From: Nitrospinia bacterium
GTDB lineage: Bacteria; Nitrospinota; Nitrospinia; Nitrospinales; JAJDAT01
Direction of reading: 5' to 3'
DNA: 64,000 bases
NCBI GenBank assembly: GCA_029261715.1
Contig: JAJDAT010000015.1
Location: 186,001 to 250,000 of the forward strand
Within the stretch, counting starts at the first letter, position 1. The number at the start of each line of letters is the position of its first letter. Both the position numbers and the translations under genes were made by a program. Positions 43,251 through 52,485 of this stretch are shown here, one piece after another. Under the pieces are notes generated by a model. The model was not told the origin of the DNA. It ran no database searches and saw only the letters and a list, made by a program, of their open reading frames with translations.

Positions 43251-44392
43251 ATTGCTTCCCTCGAAGTTAAACTTCTATCAGCCAATACACTAAGTATCAT
43301 TGCTAAAATTGGCGACAAGATTGGAAGAATTAAACTCGCGTTAAAAAATACGCCACTTATTATTAAATAAAATGACGTTAGAAAAATTATTCCCAAATAT
43401 CTCTTTACACCTTTACCTGAACTACAAAATATTACGGCTAAAACACTCAATATTAGAGATAGAGAGTGAACGGTAGATTTGTGGGCTTCTTTCAAAAAAG
43501 ATTCTTTCAGCAAAGAGTTAGTTAAAGCTATTTGAAATTTAAATAATTTTTTGCCTTCCAATTCTTTATCTGAGGAAAATAAACAGATAAACACTAATTT
43601 ATCTTTAACTTCGGCCTTTGCAATGGTTTCAATAACTGATTTTCGATTTTGTTTTACTTGCACAGTATTTTCTTCAAGATTATTTGGTACTTCAAACATC
43701 GTCATACTATCCATATCAGTTGGAATCGATATCTCAATCATCTTGTCTTTTAATTCAACGCGAGACGACAATAGTTTTATTTCTGGGCGCTCAACTTTCA
43801 AATAGTGAAACCACGATTGCATTGCAAAAGCGGGAATCAACCGTTCTTCATACTCCAACCATAGTGGAATTTTTCTAAGCTTCCCAAAAACATCTATATA
43901 AGCGTTGGAATGCGCAAAGTATTTTTTTTCGAGAGTCGATAAGTTTGCCAACGTATTTTTTTTGTCCAACGACAAAAAATTAACTAGCGACGAAACTTGA
44001 ACAATACCATTTGCTTTGCCTAGAGAATCGCTATTATGAGTAGACACGTCAAAACGTTCACTTGTCCGCCCTCCAACGCTTACAACCAATTTTGACTTTG
44101 GAACTTCTTTAAGCCAGTCCAAATTTTCTCTAAACTCATTCTCTGAAATATAAATTGAAATTGTTTTTGCGTCTTGTCTAATTAGCTCCTTAATTATCGC
44201 CTGATATGACGACGATAAGTTTCCGCCGACTTCAAAAACTTTTATTTTTTCCGATAACGTAGAAGGTTCTTTTAACTTAAAACGCCAATCTATAAAGCTT
44301 CCTTCTAATGCAAACCAATAAGGCTTAAAGACTGCCGATAATAAAATCGCGACGATAGTTCCAGCCAACCCCAAACCTAATTTTCTCTTCAT
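43247..44392 (-). CDS. CHASE2-domain membrane protein without output domain
   Basis: The 381-residue protein has an N-terminal membrane helix (about 7-23), then an extracytoplasmic CHASE2 domain (about 30-300). It is recognised by the ALEGSFIDWRFKLKEPS entry motif and alternating Rossmann-like strands. Two to three C-terminal helices (about 308-375) follow, after which the protein ends with SREAI. In most CHASE2 proteins the helices lead to a cyclase, kinase or GGDEF domain; here nothing follows them. Signal must pass to a partner. The stop overlaps the start of the caspase-like gene as ATGA, arguing for a complex with it. Confidence 0.85.
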   Translation of the reverse strand: MKRKLGLGLAGTIVAILLSAVFKPYWFALEGSFIDWRFKLKEPSTLSEKIKVFEVGGNLSSSYQAIIKELIRQDAKTISIYISENEFRENLDWLKEVPKSKLVVSVGGRTSERFDVSTHNSDSLGKANGIVQVSSLVNFLSLDKKNTLANLSTLEKKYFAHSNAYIDVFGKLRKIPLWLEYEERLIPAFAMQSWFHYLKVERPEIKLLSSRVELKDKMIEISIPTDMDSMTMFEVPNNLEENTVQVKQNRKSVIETIAKAEVKDKLVFICLFSSDKELEGKKLFKFQIALTNSLLKESFLKEAHKSTVHSLSLILSVLAVIFCSSGKGVKRYLGIIFLTSFYLIISGVFFNASLILPILSPILAMILSVLADRSLTSREAI

Positions 44393-44406
44393 AATAATTA
44401 ACTGAA

Positions 44407-46491
44407 TTAATTAGAACTTGAAGCAAAATCTCCAACTGAAACTTTGCGAGAACCGCGCATGTATATTTGGTTTTTTTCATGAATAAAAAACTCTGTATAC
44501 GCTCCTCCCCAAGACCTCGATTGCCTTGAATTAAACCGGCTAGCCAAGGCTTTTACTGACTTTAGACCTGCAATCTCTTGCTTTGAAATACTATGGAATC
44601 CATTCTGTAGATTTAACTTTATTGGAAAATCTGACGACTTCGTCGCTAAAGCTCTTATTCTTTCTAATCCTGGAGGACCTAAAATATTAAAATTAAAATT
44701 ATAATCAGGAGCCGGAATCTTAATTTTTTCTCCAGCTTTTATAAAGTTTGATTTTCTGTAGGCGTTTGGAAAAATCACGGTGATATCTCCATTCGCTCCA
44801 ACGTCAAGAATCGTTAAATAACAATTCTTTTTAGCAGTAACCGTAAAAATCAAATTTTCTCCAATCTGATAATCTTTTTTATCCGCGTAAACTTTTATGC
44901 CAAACTCATCGTTTTTAGGACTTCCAGAAACAAGTCGGTTTAACTCATAATCATATTCATCCCCATCATTCTCATCGCTACCGTCAATTGGAGTAAACGA
45001 AACGATTGGACTGTCTATTTCGGCCAAATCGTCTGGATGAATCTCTTCTCTTTCAATTTGCCCGTATCCTGAAGACACAATATTTCCTGTTTTTGTCCGA
45101 ATGAGTTGCGCTCTCATTTCTAACCCGCCTCTCTCTAACCTATAACTACCCGTAACGTAATAATCCAGTTTACTTTCTTGCGCAAATTCGGAAGCGCTCA
45201 GCTCTTTTTTATTTGGAGGCAAACTCTTTATCTCTAGATCTTCAACTTGCACCATCAATGTTGAAAAGTCTTCTTTAAGGATTCGACTAAATGGCGTTGG
45301 ACGATTCAAACGTAGATCCCGAAATTCGAATATTCCGAGAGATGGGGACCCACCTGGCGGTAAATTCTGAATAACTTGATTAACTAGCTCCGTAACTCCC
45401 TGCTTCCACTTCAAAGACTTATTGGTCGCCCATTTCGGCAAATTAATGGCATATGAAAAATTAACTTTTTTGTTTTTTAAAGTGGTTAAGAATGTTTGAA
45501 CTATCTGTTTATCAAATCGTGATGCAATTTTTTCAAAATCAATTTGCGCCGCAACAGTATGGGATTTTTCCTTGTAAGAATTAATATTCCTCACCGACGC
45601 AGAAACAATACCATCTACACCACTTATAACTTCGTAATCAATATCCCCATCCCCTGCTTCGTATTTCATTTTTACTGGAATACCCGATATAGCTTTTCCA
45701 GAACCTGTCGTAAGAATTTGAGCGACTAAAGGTTCTGGCAATCCTTTAAATCGAGTCAATTTTTGATTATTACCAGACACAATTTGTATATTAATACCGT
45801 TTACAATTTGCCTAATGAGAATCCCAAAATCGGTTATAACTGGTAATTCTGGAGATTGAGAGGAACGGTTGATCACTTTTTTAGCGCTAGTTAACGAAGC
45901 TAATTCGCTCGTTTTGTCATAACCAGACGTATAAAATCCAATCGCATCCAAAAATCGACCGGCTTCTTCTGCATTCTTGCCACTATTCAATAAGTTATTA
46001 AGTTTTTGAGAAATACTTTGAATTTTTCCGTCCACTAAATTAGAAGACACTTTCCGATCCAAAACAGCCAGAGAATAATAAACCTTGGACTTTCCTTCGT
46101 ACCAACCATCCCGTATTTCGACTCCCTCTAAAATCGTATCAACTTGAGTTTCTATCGCTAATTCAATTCTGGATTTATTTATTGAAGAATAATCTCTCAA
46201 TATAGATTGAACTCGTACTTTCAAGTTTTTTGCTAACTCCGCCCGAGCAGATTCATTTGCAGAAACATAATTTTTTTCCGAAAAACCAACTCCTGTTAAA
46301 TAAAAAGGATCTGGATATTTAGAATGTCCTCGTCCAACAACCCAACCTGGCGTTGGTTTTGAAAACTGTGAAGAGGCTTGAGGGGCAACTTTTTCCGCTT
46401 TTACTCCGGAACCAAGCAAAGTTTTCCCACAACTATTAAGAAACAAAAAAAGCCCAACAACCGTTAAATTAAAGACAATTCGTTTAAACAA
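44407..46491 (-). CDS. LPP20/CsgG-like/DUF4384 lipoprotein
   Basis: The 694-residue protein has a lipobox (LNSC, lipidated C21) and multiple envelope domains. An LPP20-like domain (about 45-165) contains GVGFSEKNYVSANESARAEL. A middle segment of Ig-like character (about 230-330) follows. Then comes a CsgG/FlgO-like region (about 390-500, with SLGIFEFRDLRLNRPTPFSR and DYYVTGSYRLERG). A DUF4384 domain lies near the end (about 535-600, including YLTILDVGANGDITVIFPNAY). DUF4384 often accompanies caspase-like genes. It should sit on the inner leaflet of the outer membrane or on the inner membrane. It is the first gene of the minus-strand operon, 14 bp before the CHASE2 gene. Confidence 0.85.
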   Translation of the reverse strand: MFKRIVFNLTVVGLFLFLNSCGKTLLGSGVKAEKVAPQASSQFSKPTPGWVVGRGHSKYPDPFYLTGVGFSEKNYVSANESARAELAKNLKVRVQSILRDYSSINKSRIELAIETQVDTILEGVEIRDGWYEGKSKVYYSLAVLDRKVSSNLVDGKIQSISQKLNNLLNSGKNAEEAGRFLDAIGFYTSGYDKTSELASLTSAKKVINRSSQSPELPVITDFGILIRQIVNGINIQIVSGNNQKLTRFKGLPEPLVAQILTTGSGKAISGIPVKMKYEAGDGDIDYEVISGVDGIVSASVRNINSYKEKSHTVAAQIDFEKIASRFDKQIVQTFLTTLKNKKVNFSYAINLPKWATNKSLKWKQGVTELVNQVIQNLPPGGSPSLGIFEFRDLRLNRPTPFSRILKEDFSTLMVQVEDLEIKSLPPNKKELSASEFAQESKLDYYVTGSYRLERGGLEMRAQLIRTKTGNIVSSGYGQIEREEIHPDDLAEIDSPIVSFTPIDGSDENDGDEYDYELNRLVSGSPKNDEFGIKVYADKKDYQIGENLIFTVTAKKNCYLTILDVGANGDITVIFPNAYRKSNFIKAGEKIKIPAPDYNFNFNILGPPGLERIRALATKSSDFPIKLNLQNGFHSISKQEIAGLKSVKALASRFNSRQSRSWGGAYTEFFIHEKNQIYMRGSRKVSVGDFASSSN

Positions 46492-46912
46492 AAAGATAAT
46501 CTCTCCTCAAAACCTAAATAAAAAATAGGGTAATAAAAATGCAGCAAAAAATATTCCCAAATCATGATTAAGGAAATATTAATTTAAATCTATTATTATT
46601 AGATCTCCATCAAAACTCCAAATAAAAAAATTAGAAAAATAAAATCAATAACTTACAAGACATAGCGAATAATTATTATTATTTTTCTAAAAACCCACAT
46701 GTAACTAAATCATTTATTTTATCGACTATAAGGTAAAAAGTTTGCCTTTACCTAAAATAATGAATTAAAATTTTTATTAGCAGATATATCTCTAATAATT
46801 TAAGTCAATAGTGAAGCTAGCTGTAAGCTTTGGCATTAATATTGTATGTTTTTTAGAGAAACAGTTTTGAGTTCATTAAGTTAATACACCGATTCTATAT
46901 TAGGAGGGAACC
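46492..46912. other. Divergent control region of the CHASE2/caspase locus
   Basis: This very AT-rich 421-bp spacer separates the two arms of the locus. It contains an inverted repeat AGGTAAA/TTTACCT (46731-46753, 9-nt loop). A sigma-54-like sequence (TGGCAT, 5 nt, TTGTA; 46831-46846, plus) points to the gene at 46913, but its -12 element reads GT instead of GC. No gene is visible. Confidence 0.5.
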
Positions 46913-47503
46913 ATGGTTCGGAAATACACGTCCCATTTTATTATCTCGCTAACAATAATTGCCTTTATGGCTATAGGTTGCTCTAGCGGTCCACCCGAAA
47001 GGATGACTCTTGAGAAAGCCAAAGCCCCTGAATGGGTCGTTAAGGGAGGCGGAGCAAAAGAAGATAGTAATGGAAGAGCTTTTTATGGAGTTGGTTCCGC
47101 ATCGGGAATAAAAAATTTTTCTTTGCAAAGAACTGCCGCTGACGATAGAGCTCGTAACGACATTGCAAAGGTTTTTGAGTTTTATACCAAATCATTAACT
47201 AAAGATTATCAAGCTTCGACAACGGCAGGTGACTTTAAAGCGTCTTCAGAAGAACAAAACGTTGAATCTGCGATTAAGACTGTTACATCCGCGACATTAT
47301 CTGGAGTTCAAATTATAGATCATTGGGAACACCCTTACCGAAACGAAATGTTTTCATTAGCTCGACTCGATTTGGAAAAGTTTAAAGAAAATCTAGACCG
47401 ATATAAAGAGCTTTCAGAAGCCGTTAGAAATGCCGTAAAACAAAGAGCAGACAAGCTTCATGAAGAAATGGAAGGTGAAGTCTTGAAGAAGGATAATCGT
47501 TGA
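46913..47503 (+). CDS. LPP20 family lipoprotein
   Basis: The 196-residue protein has a lipoprotein signal with a lipobox (AIGC, C23) and an LPP20-type domain: APEWVVKGGGA, RAFYGVGSASGIKNF, then ADDRARNDIAKVFEFYTKS and LSGVQIIDHWEHP. The C-terminal third is helical and charged. It parallels the N-terminal domain of the divergent DUF4384 lipoprotein. An excellent Shine-Dalgarno (AGGAGGG) precedes the ATG at 46913. The stop overlaps the next gene (TGATG), hence coupling with the trypsin-like protease gene. LPP20 proteins are outer-membrane lipoproteins; the function is not clear. Confidence 0.88.
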   Translation: MVRKYTSHFIISLTIIAFMAIGCSSGPPERMTLEKAKAPEWVVKGGGAKEDSNGRAFYGVGSASGIKNFSLQRTAADDRARNDIAKVFEFYTKSLTKDYQASTTAGDFKASSEEQNVESAIKTVTSATLSGVQIIDHWEHPYRNEMFSLARLDLEKFKENLDRYKELSEAVRNAVKQRADKLHEEMEGEVLKKDNR

Positions 47504-48489
47504 TGCCTCGGCTATTAAGCTATCTTTTTATTCTTAGCATAACCTCTCCGGTTTTTGCCGTAGACTTTAGTCCTAAGCAAATTTATAGACAAGCCGTCGA
47601 TGCTGTAGTTCTGGTAACCGCTGCAGAACTTAAATCGCGGTCACATAGTATAGGCACCGGAGCAATTATCCGCAAAGACGGCTTAGTTATAACCAACGCG
47701 CATGTTGTTTATAACGATGAATTAGGACGAATCTATAGAAAGTTAAATGTTTATCTAAAACCCCCCCGGGTTACGGGTAATATTCAACGGGACGCTACTC
47801 GCAAATATAAAGCGTCAATCGTTCATTATTCAAAGTCTTTAGATTTAGCTGTTTTAAGACTTAATAATATCCCTGCGTGGCTCAAGTTAAAAACAATTGA
47901 GTTCAATGACTCCGATGACGTTGAAATAGGAGACCCCGTTGTAGCCATTGGCCACCCCGAACAAGGAGGACTTTGGACTCTAACTACGGGTACCATCAGT
48001 AGTCAACTCGATGATTTTCAAGAAGTTTCAGGCAAAAATGTTTTCCAAACAGAAACAAGCATAAATAAGGGGAACTCCGGCGGACCATTAATTGACGCTA
48101 ATGGATACATGATTGGCATAAACTCTAATATCGCCAGGAAAGGTAAAAGTGGCACGGTCATCACTTCGATAAACTTTTCAATAAAATCAAATGTTGCGCG
48201 TCGATGGCTAAGGAAGGTTGGGTTTTCTTTTGGTTCGATTGCTAACGTTGCTCAAACTCCTTCCAATATTCCATCTGAATCGCCAGCGCCACGAATTCTT
48301 CCCGTTCCTATTAGTCCTAAAATTATCGTCGCAGAACCTCCTAATAAATCTTACCAGAGAGCGATAGAACCTCGCAAAGTTAAGAAGAAACCAAAGCCTA
48401 CATCTCCATTGCAAAACGTAGAAGAAGAAATGGAAGGCTTAATGGATCAAATGAAAAAAGGAACCAGAAAAAAAACTTTTTTTGACTAA
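47503..48489 (+). CDS. Secreted trypsin-like serine protease (S1C, no PDZ)
   Basis: The 328-residue protein has a signal peptide (about 1-19) and a chymotrypsin fold with the complete triad: H67 in VITNAHVVYND, D114 in SKSLDLAVLRL and S192 in NKGNSGGPLIDAN. It resembles DegP/HtrA proteases, but has no PDZ domain; instead a Pro-rich, basic C-terminal tail (about 250-328) with a short coiled-coil ends in KKTFFD. It acts in the periplasm. Start ATG 47503 overlaps the previous stop (TGATG). Its position opposite a caspase-like protease gene suggests a two-protease envelope system. Confidence 0.9.
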   Translation: MPRLLSYLFILSITSPVFAVDFSPKQIYRQAVDAVVLVTAAELKSRSHSIGTGAIIRKDGLVITNAHVVYNDELGRIYRKLNVYLKPPRVTGNIQRDATRKYKASIVHYSKSLDLAVLRLNNIPAWLKLKTIEFNDSDDVEIGDPVVAIGHPEQGGLWTLTTGTISSQLDDFQEVSGKNVFQTETSINKGNSGGPLIDANGYMIGINSNIARKGKSGTVITSINFSIKSNVARRWLRKVGFSFGSIANVAQTPSNIPSESPAPRILPVPISPKIIVAEPPNKSYQRAIEPRKVKKKPKPTSPLQNVEEEMEGLMDQMKKGTRKKTFFD

Positions 48490-48612
48490 CCCAATTAATC
48501 AGAAAACATTTAGGGACGTTAAGAGTCTCTCTAATGATTCGTTAGTTTACCCCCTGTTAGACCAATCTAGTTTCTAAATAACTTTTTATCCATTCGGGAA
48601 GGCAAGAATAGA

Positions 48613-49122
48613 ATGAGGTTTTGGACGCTTAATTTTCTTTTGGCTTTGTATTTAGTAATTGGCAGTTCTTCAAGCTCTTTCGCTTTTAAGCTTTACTTGG
48701 ATGATACCTTCACAGACTACATCGAAGTTGAAGAACAAGACTGCGAAGTCCACAAAACCGAAGGAGGTGAAATCACTCTAGGTTTTAAAGCAGGGAACTT
48801 TCTTTTTAGCGTCGGTCCAGAAATTACTTTCGGAATATACGAAGGAATAGATTGGGACGTTACCGTCCAAAGGCTTATCGCACGATATCAACAAGTATGT
48901 ACCCGCTACAACACAGGTAGTTTAACAAAAAAGGATTACGATAATAGAATTGCTGAAATTGAGACCCTAGAAAAAGAGGCGCACAAACTTTACCAAAAGA
49001 TGATCAAAGAAAAAGCTCAAAAGCGCGACAACGTTTTTCGCGAGCTTGATCAAGACGTTGGAAGATTTGAATCTTATAGAGAAGAATACGAGGATATTAA
49101 TCGGCAATTAAAAGGACATTAG
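48613..49122 (+). CDS. Secreted protein of unknown function
   Basis: The 169-residue protein has a signal peptide (about 1-24, ending SSFAF), a beta-rich N-terminal half with two cysteines (C43 and C96), and a helical, coiled-coil C-terminal half (about 105-165). I do not recognise a domain. It lies 124 bp downstream of the trypsin-like gene on the same strand and may belong to the same unit as the LPP20 lipoprotein and protease. Confidence 0.6.
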   Translation: MRFWTLNFLLALYLVIGSSSSSFAFKLYLDDTFTDYIEVEEQDCEVHKTEGGEITLGFKAGNFLFSVGPEITFGIYEGIDWDVTVQRLIARYQQVCTRYNTGSLTKKDYDNRIAEIETLEKEAHKLYQKMIKEKAQKRDNVFRELDQDVGRFESYREEYEDINRQLKGH

Positions 49123-49360
49123 ACGACTTTTTAAAAACAGTAACTCAAACAAAGCGATCTATCGAGCACCTTTAAATTAATTTTGGAAAAAAATTTTACG
49201 ATATTGAGACTCAAAAAACTAATTATTTAAATAAATTCAACCGAATAAGAAGGAGAGATTTAAACCAATCAGCAATCTTAGAATTGTAATGATATTGTAA
49301 CTTTACTTGCCTACAAGCAAGGGCTATATTGATTCTTATCAATCAAATCCTTCCAAAAAA

Positions 49361-50038
49361 ATGAAAAATCGATCTATTTTACTTTTAGTTTTCCCCTTTA
49401 TTTTAATGGGTCTATCTCAAAACGATATGCCGATAGAAGTCGAAAAACCTCCCCAAAGCTACGCAATAGCTAATATTGACGCACAAAACGCTAAACAATT
49501 AGCTTCTTTCGGGAAAAAGCTTCTCAATGAGGGGCGATATGAAGAATCTTTGGAACCTCTAAAAAACGCTATACAACTGGAGCCTAAAGATGCAGACACA
49601 CATTTTCATTTAGGCTTAGCTTATGGGGCTTTGGGTAAGCAAAAAGAAAAAGTAAATCATTATAAAGAAGCCACTCGTTTAAACCCAGAACACGCTCACG
49701 CTCTTTTTAAATTAGGGCTAGCCGAAGCCGCCCTAAACAGACATCAACAAGCGATCGGTTATTACAAAAATGCTTTATACTCCGATCCTTATCTTCCCAA
49801 AGCAAATTACTTTCTAGGGCTTTCCTACTACTTGTCTGGCCGTTTCAAGGAAGCTTTAGCTCCCTTGAAAAAGGCGTTAGATTCTGAACCAGATAACCCC
49901 CAGGTTTATTACAGTCTTGGTTTAGCTTTCCTAAAGTTAGGAGAATACAAAAATTCTCTCAAACCTCTAAAAAACGCTCTTTCAAGAAAACCTAACTTGC
50001 CGCAAGAAATGGCAAAAGTCGATTTAGCTCAAAATTAG
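49361..50038 (+). CDS. Secreted TPR-repeat protein
   Basis: The 225-residue protein has a signal peptide (about 1-20) and five to six consecutive TPR units of 34 residues from about residue 45. They carry typical motifs such as ALKNAIQLEPKDADTHFHLG, ALFKLGLAEAALNRHQQAI and YYSLGLAFLKLGEYKNSL. It is a protein-protein adaptor, likely periplasmic. I prefer ATG 49361, which gives a clean signal peptide; an in-frame TTG at 49307 would add 18 residues. Upstream, GTAAT at 49286 and GTAAC at 49297 are 11 bp apart, a weak echo of the Pho-box-like repeats. The 3' end is 10 bp from a convergent lipase gene. Confidence 0.8.
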   Translation: MKNRSILLLVFPFILMGLSQNDMPIEVEKPPQSYAIANIDAQNAKQLASFGKKLLNEGRYEESLEPLKNAIQLEPKDADTHFHLGLAYGALGKQKEKVNHYKEATRLNPEHAHALFKLGLAEAALNRHQQAIGYYKNALYSDPYLPKANYFLGLSYYLSGRFKEALAPLKKALDSEPDNPQVYYSLGLAFLKLGEYKNSLKPLKNALSRKPNLPQEMAKVDLAQN

Positions 50039-50048
50039 ATCTATTAAA

Positions 50049-50888
50049 TCATTTTTCAGATAAAGCAATAAACTCGCTTAAAGATTTTAAGTATCTAGCA
50101 ATGTGATGATCTTCAACATCAATGCTGTCAATATTATCCCAAAAACTTGTAACGCTAAAACTATCTGCGGCATGATGGCTTAAGAAAACAAATCTTGGAG
50201 GGTCTTTTAGAATAAGCTCTGGTCCAAAGTGTCTGTAAGCTCCATGAAAAGCGCTTACCAACGTTAATGGAGGAACTAAAGGGACGGGATCTTTTTTATT
50301 AATCACTCTTAATAATGGCAAAAATTCTAGTTTATCCATTCCTTCTTTGTTGGTGACCTTAGGCTGCCCAAATGTTATCGTTTTCTCAACGCGATATCCC
50401 TCATAATGCAGATAAGCTTCTATAATAACGGCAATAGCTCCACCTAAACTATGGCCCGTGACCTTGAAAGAATAGTCTTTTAGAAGTTTAGGCTTGATAG
50501 CCATGTATGTTTGCATCGCCGTTTTTTGAAATCCCCGATGAAAATATACGCCGACAATTGGATCTTTCACTTTCATATATTCAACATCTTCTTTGACGTT
50601 CTTCAAATTGTCCGTCCCTCGCACTGCAATCCACTGCAACTTTTTTTCGAGATCCGTTTGGATAAATACCTTTACTTTTAATTTAGGAAGCGTTTGGATG
50701 AAAACTTCTTTTCCAAATTGATTGCGAATATCTTCATCTGACTGGTAAGTTGCGGAGGACCTTTCTAGATAAGGCAGTATTTCCTTAAAATTAAAGTTTT
50801 GCGGGTCTGTATTTATAGGCAAAGTATTTGCCGTGCACGCAAATAAACAAATAACGCTTATTAATAAAACAATGCGGAATATCCTCAT
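50049..50888 (-). CDS. Class 3 lipase-like lipoprotein
   Basis: The 279-residue protein has a lipobox (LFAC, C18) after a short signal peptide, and a class 3 (fungal type) lipase alpha/beta-hydrolase fold. The nucleophile elbow is VTGHSLGGAIAVI, and a downstream NKKDPVPLVPP supplies the probable catalytic Asp. A C-terminal DHHIARY would give the catalytic His. It would hydrolyse acyl esters at the inner surface of the outer membrane or cell surface. I start it at ATG 50888, which gives the proper lipoprotein signal; GTG 50936 and ATG 50903 are in-frame alternatives. Stands alone, convergent with the TPR gene. Confidence 0.82.
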   Translation of the reverse strand: MRIFRIVLLISVICLFACTANTLPINTDPQNFNFKEILPYLERSSATYQSDEDIRNQFGKEVFIQTLPKLKVKVFIQTDLEKKLQWIAVRGTDNLKNVKEDVEYMKVKDPIVGVYFHRGFQKTAMQTYMAIKPKLLKDYSFKVTGHSLGGAIAVIIEAYLHYEGYRVEKTITFGQPKVTNKEGMDKLEFLPLLRVINKKDPVPLVPPLTLVSAFHGAYRHFGPELILKDPPRFVFLSHHAADSFSVTSFWDNIDSIDVEDHHIARYLKSLSEFIALSEK

Positions 50889-51480
50889 ATTAATGCTTAA
50901 CATATCAAATTTACCTAACCAGTTTAATTTTTGCACGTCGCGGCTAAAAGAACTTCCTTTAAAAAATTAAGGAAACTTTTGCCAAATGATTCACTCAATA
51001 CATTATGACTAAGTATTTTTGGCATGTAAAATACTATTTTATCACCCATAAAACACAAAATTAAAACCTTAGTAACTAGATAAAACATAACTCACAATGA
51101 GGAAGTATAATTGTAAATCTAGACAAATTATCTCTTATAAACAGATTCTTTACAGATAGTTAGAGTATGGCTGGAAAAAGAAGGCGTTCAATAAAAAAAA
51201 TGTTAAGCGTTTTAAGGTTCCGGTGTTAGTAACACTCCGAATCGGTCAACCTTGAGGATAAGATAGGTTTGTGGTTTGCGTATTACTCTTAAAACTTAAT
51301 TGCTAGCTATGGGAAATTAGCCTGAGATATGTGACTTCGTTTTTACTTCTTTGATTATTAAAAACCTCTTTAGGCCAAACCAAAAGTGATCTAAGAAAAA
51401 TCGATTCAACCTCTTCTTGCTTCCAAGCAGAAATTTTCAAAACAACACTTTAAGCGCTAAAGAAATCAACTAGACAAAAA
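50889..51480. other. Spacer with a possible transposase remnant
   Basis: This 592-bp region has no intact gene. The lipase promoter must lie in its first part. A short frame at 51167-51229 resembles the N-terminus of IS21-type transposases and is listed separately. I see no inverted repeats or target duplication. Confidence 0.4.
51167..51229 (+). pseudogene. Possible IS21-type transposase (istA) N-terminal remnant
   Basis: The 20-codon frame MAGKRRRSIKKMLSVLRFRC resembles the usual IS21 IstA opening (MAGKR-x-SM-x-x-IREVLRLK). After the stop, the next frame reads GVSN then NRST, which looks like the following GLSNRQIA...SRST block with a deletion. The match is short and no inverted repeats were found, so this may be chance. 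Confidence 0.3.
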
Positions 51481-52050
51481 TCATTTTCCCATGTTTTCAT
51501 TTTGGAAACTAATTTCGTTTTCTATACCCCATCCAGATTCTTGACTAAAAGACGCATACCAAGTTTGAATCTCGATTCCCTCTATAGCGTAAACCATAAT
51601 ACTACCCCGTTCGCTATCCTCAGAGTTTGACGAAAACCAAATGAAAACGCCAGAAGAACTAACCGCTTCAACGAGGTTATGCCAATTATAAGAATTATGC
51701 TCTAGTTTTTGATTATAAATACAATGAGGTTTTTCTATTCCGCCATAAACACCGCGTTTTTGCAACTTCCAATAACGCTCAGCTGTTACTTGATTTGGAT
51801 TGAAAGGAGGAAAAATTAATCGATCAAGAAATCGTTCGTCAAGTTTTGCCAAAATATATGGCTCACTATATGGGAACTGAATAATACCTCGTCCCGAGTA
51901 CCCTAACCATTTGTGATCGAACCATTCATTAATGCGAATAGCATAAACATCTGTCGGTTCTAGATCTTCTGTTAATTGATCGACAAAACCGTTTAACGCA
52001 GAAAGAAAATTCTTGTCATCATTTTTTTCACAAGGGATTTTTACAACCAT
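51481..52050 (-). CDS. Unknown soluble protein, 189 aa
   Basis: Not recognised. It is cytosolic (no signal peptide or membrane helix), with many aromatic residues, for example NEWFDHKWLGYSGRGIIQF, IKxWYASFSQESGWG-like and GVFIWFSSNSEDSERG. A good Shine-Dalgarno (GGAGG) lies 6-7 nt before the ATG. Size and composition recall small immunity or SMI1-type proteins, but no motif allows that call. It stands alone between two spacers of more than 400 bp next to a possible transposase remnant, suggesting accessory content. Confidence 0.6.
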   Translation of the reverse strand: MVVKIPCEKNDDKNFLSALNGFVDQLTEDLEPTDVYAIRINEWFDHKWLGYSGRGIIQFPYSEPYILAKLDERFLDRLIFPPFNPNQVTAERYWKLQKRGVYGGIEKPHCIYNQKLEHNSYNWHNLVEAVSSSGVFIWFSSNSEDSERGSIMVYAIEGIEIQTWYASFSQESGWGIENEISFQNENMGK

Positions 52051-52485
52051 TTTTAGCCTCCAGTCGTCTTAAAAGCGATTAAACCTCAAAAGGTTATCGC
52101 CATTAATTGACGTTTCAATCGATTCATTTTATAAAAAGGTGAGCTGAAACTTTTACAGTAATAAATCACAAAAACTGATAGTCGATTGAATTGAATTTTT
52201 CAATTAAGGTAGATTTCTAAAGAGACTGTCAAACTTTTAGAAAGTACAGCAGCTCTACTTTCCCTTCTCGGAATTCAACATCAAACCTTTACTAAAAAAG
52301 ACGTAAAAATCTTTTTTTTTCTTAATTTTTAAATTCATTTCCTCCCGGTAAATCAACTCATTCTTCATTTTCAATTCAGATTATTTTTTCGCCTCGTCAA
52401 AGCTTTTGATTTATGAGAACTTATATCTAAAATTAATTTGAAGGCGTCAAATTTTAATTTAATTATTAAGCATTTCCTTAATATT
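52051..52485. other. 435-bp spacer
   Basis: No gene seen. It has two short inverted repeats: AATTGAA/TTCAATT at 52189-52205, and AATTTGA/TCAAATT at 52435-52453. The latter lies 33 bp downstream of the pentapeptide gene stop and might be a weak terminator for the minus strand. Confidence 0.4.

Noticed and set aside
46831-46846. Sigma-54-like TGGCAT-N5-TTGTA before the LPP20 gene
   Set aside because: The near-invariant -12 GC is GT; kept only as a note in the spacer description.
49286-49301. Two GTAA(T/C) units 11 bp apart before the TPR gene
   Set aside because: Only two units, one imperfect, and no -10 box at the right distance; too weak to call a Pho-box-like site.
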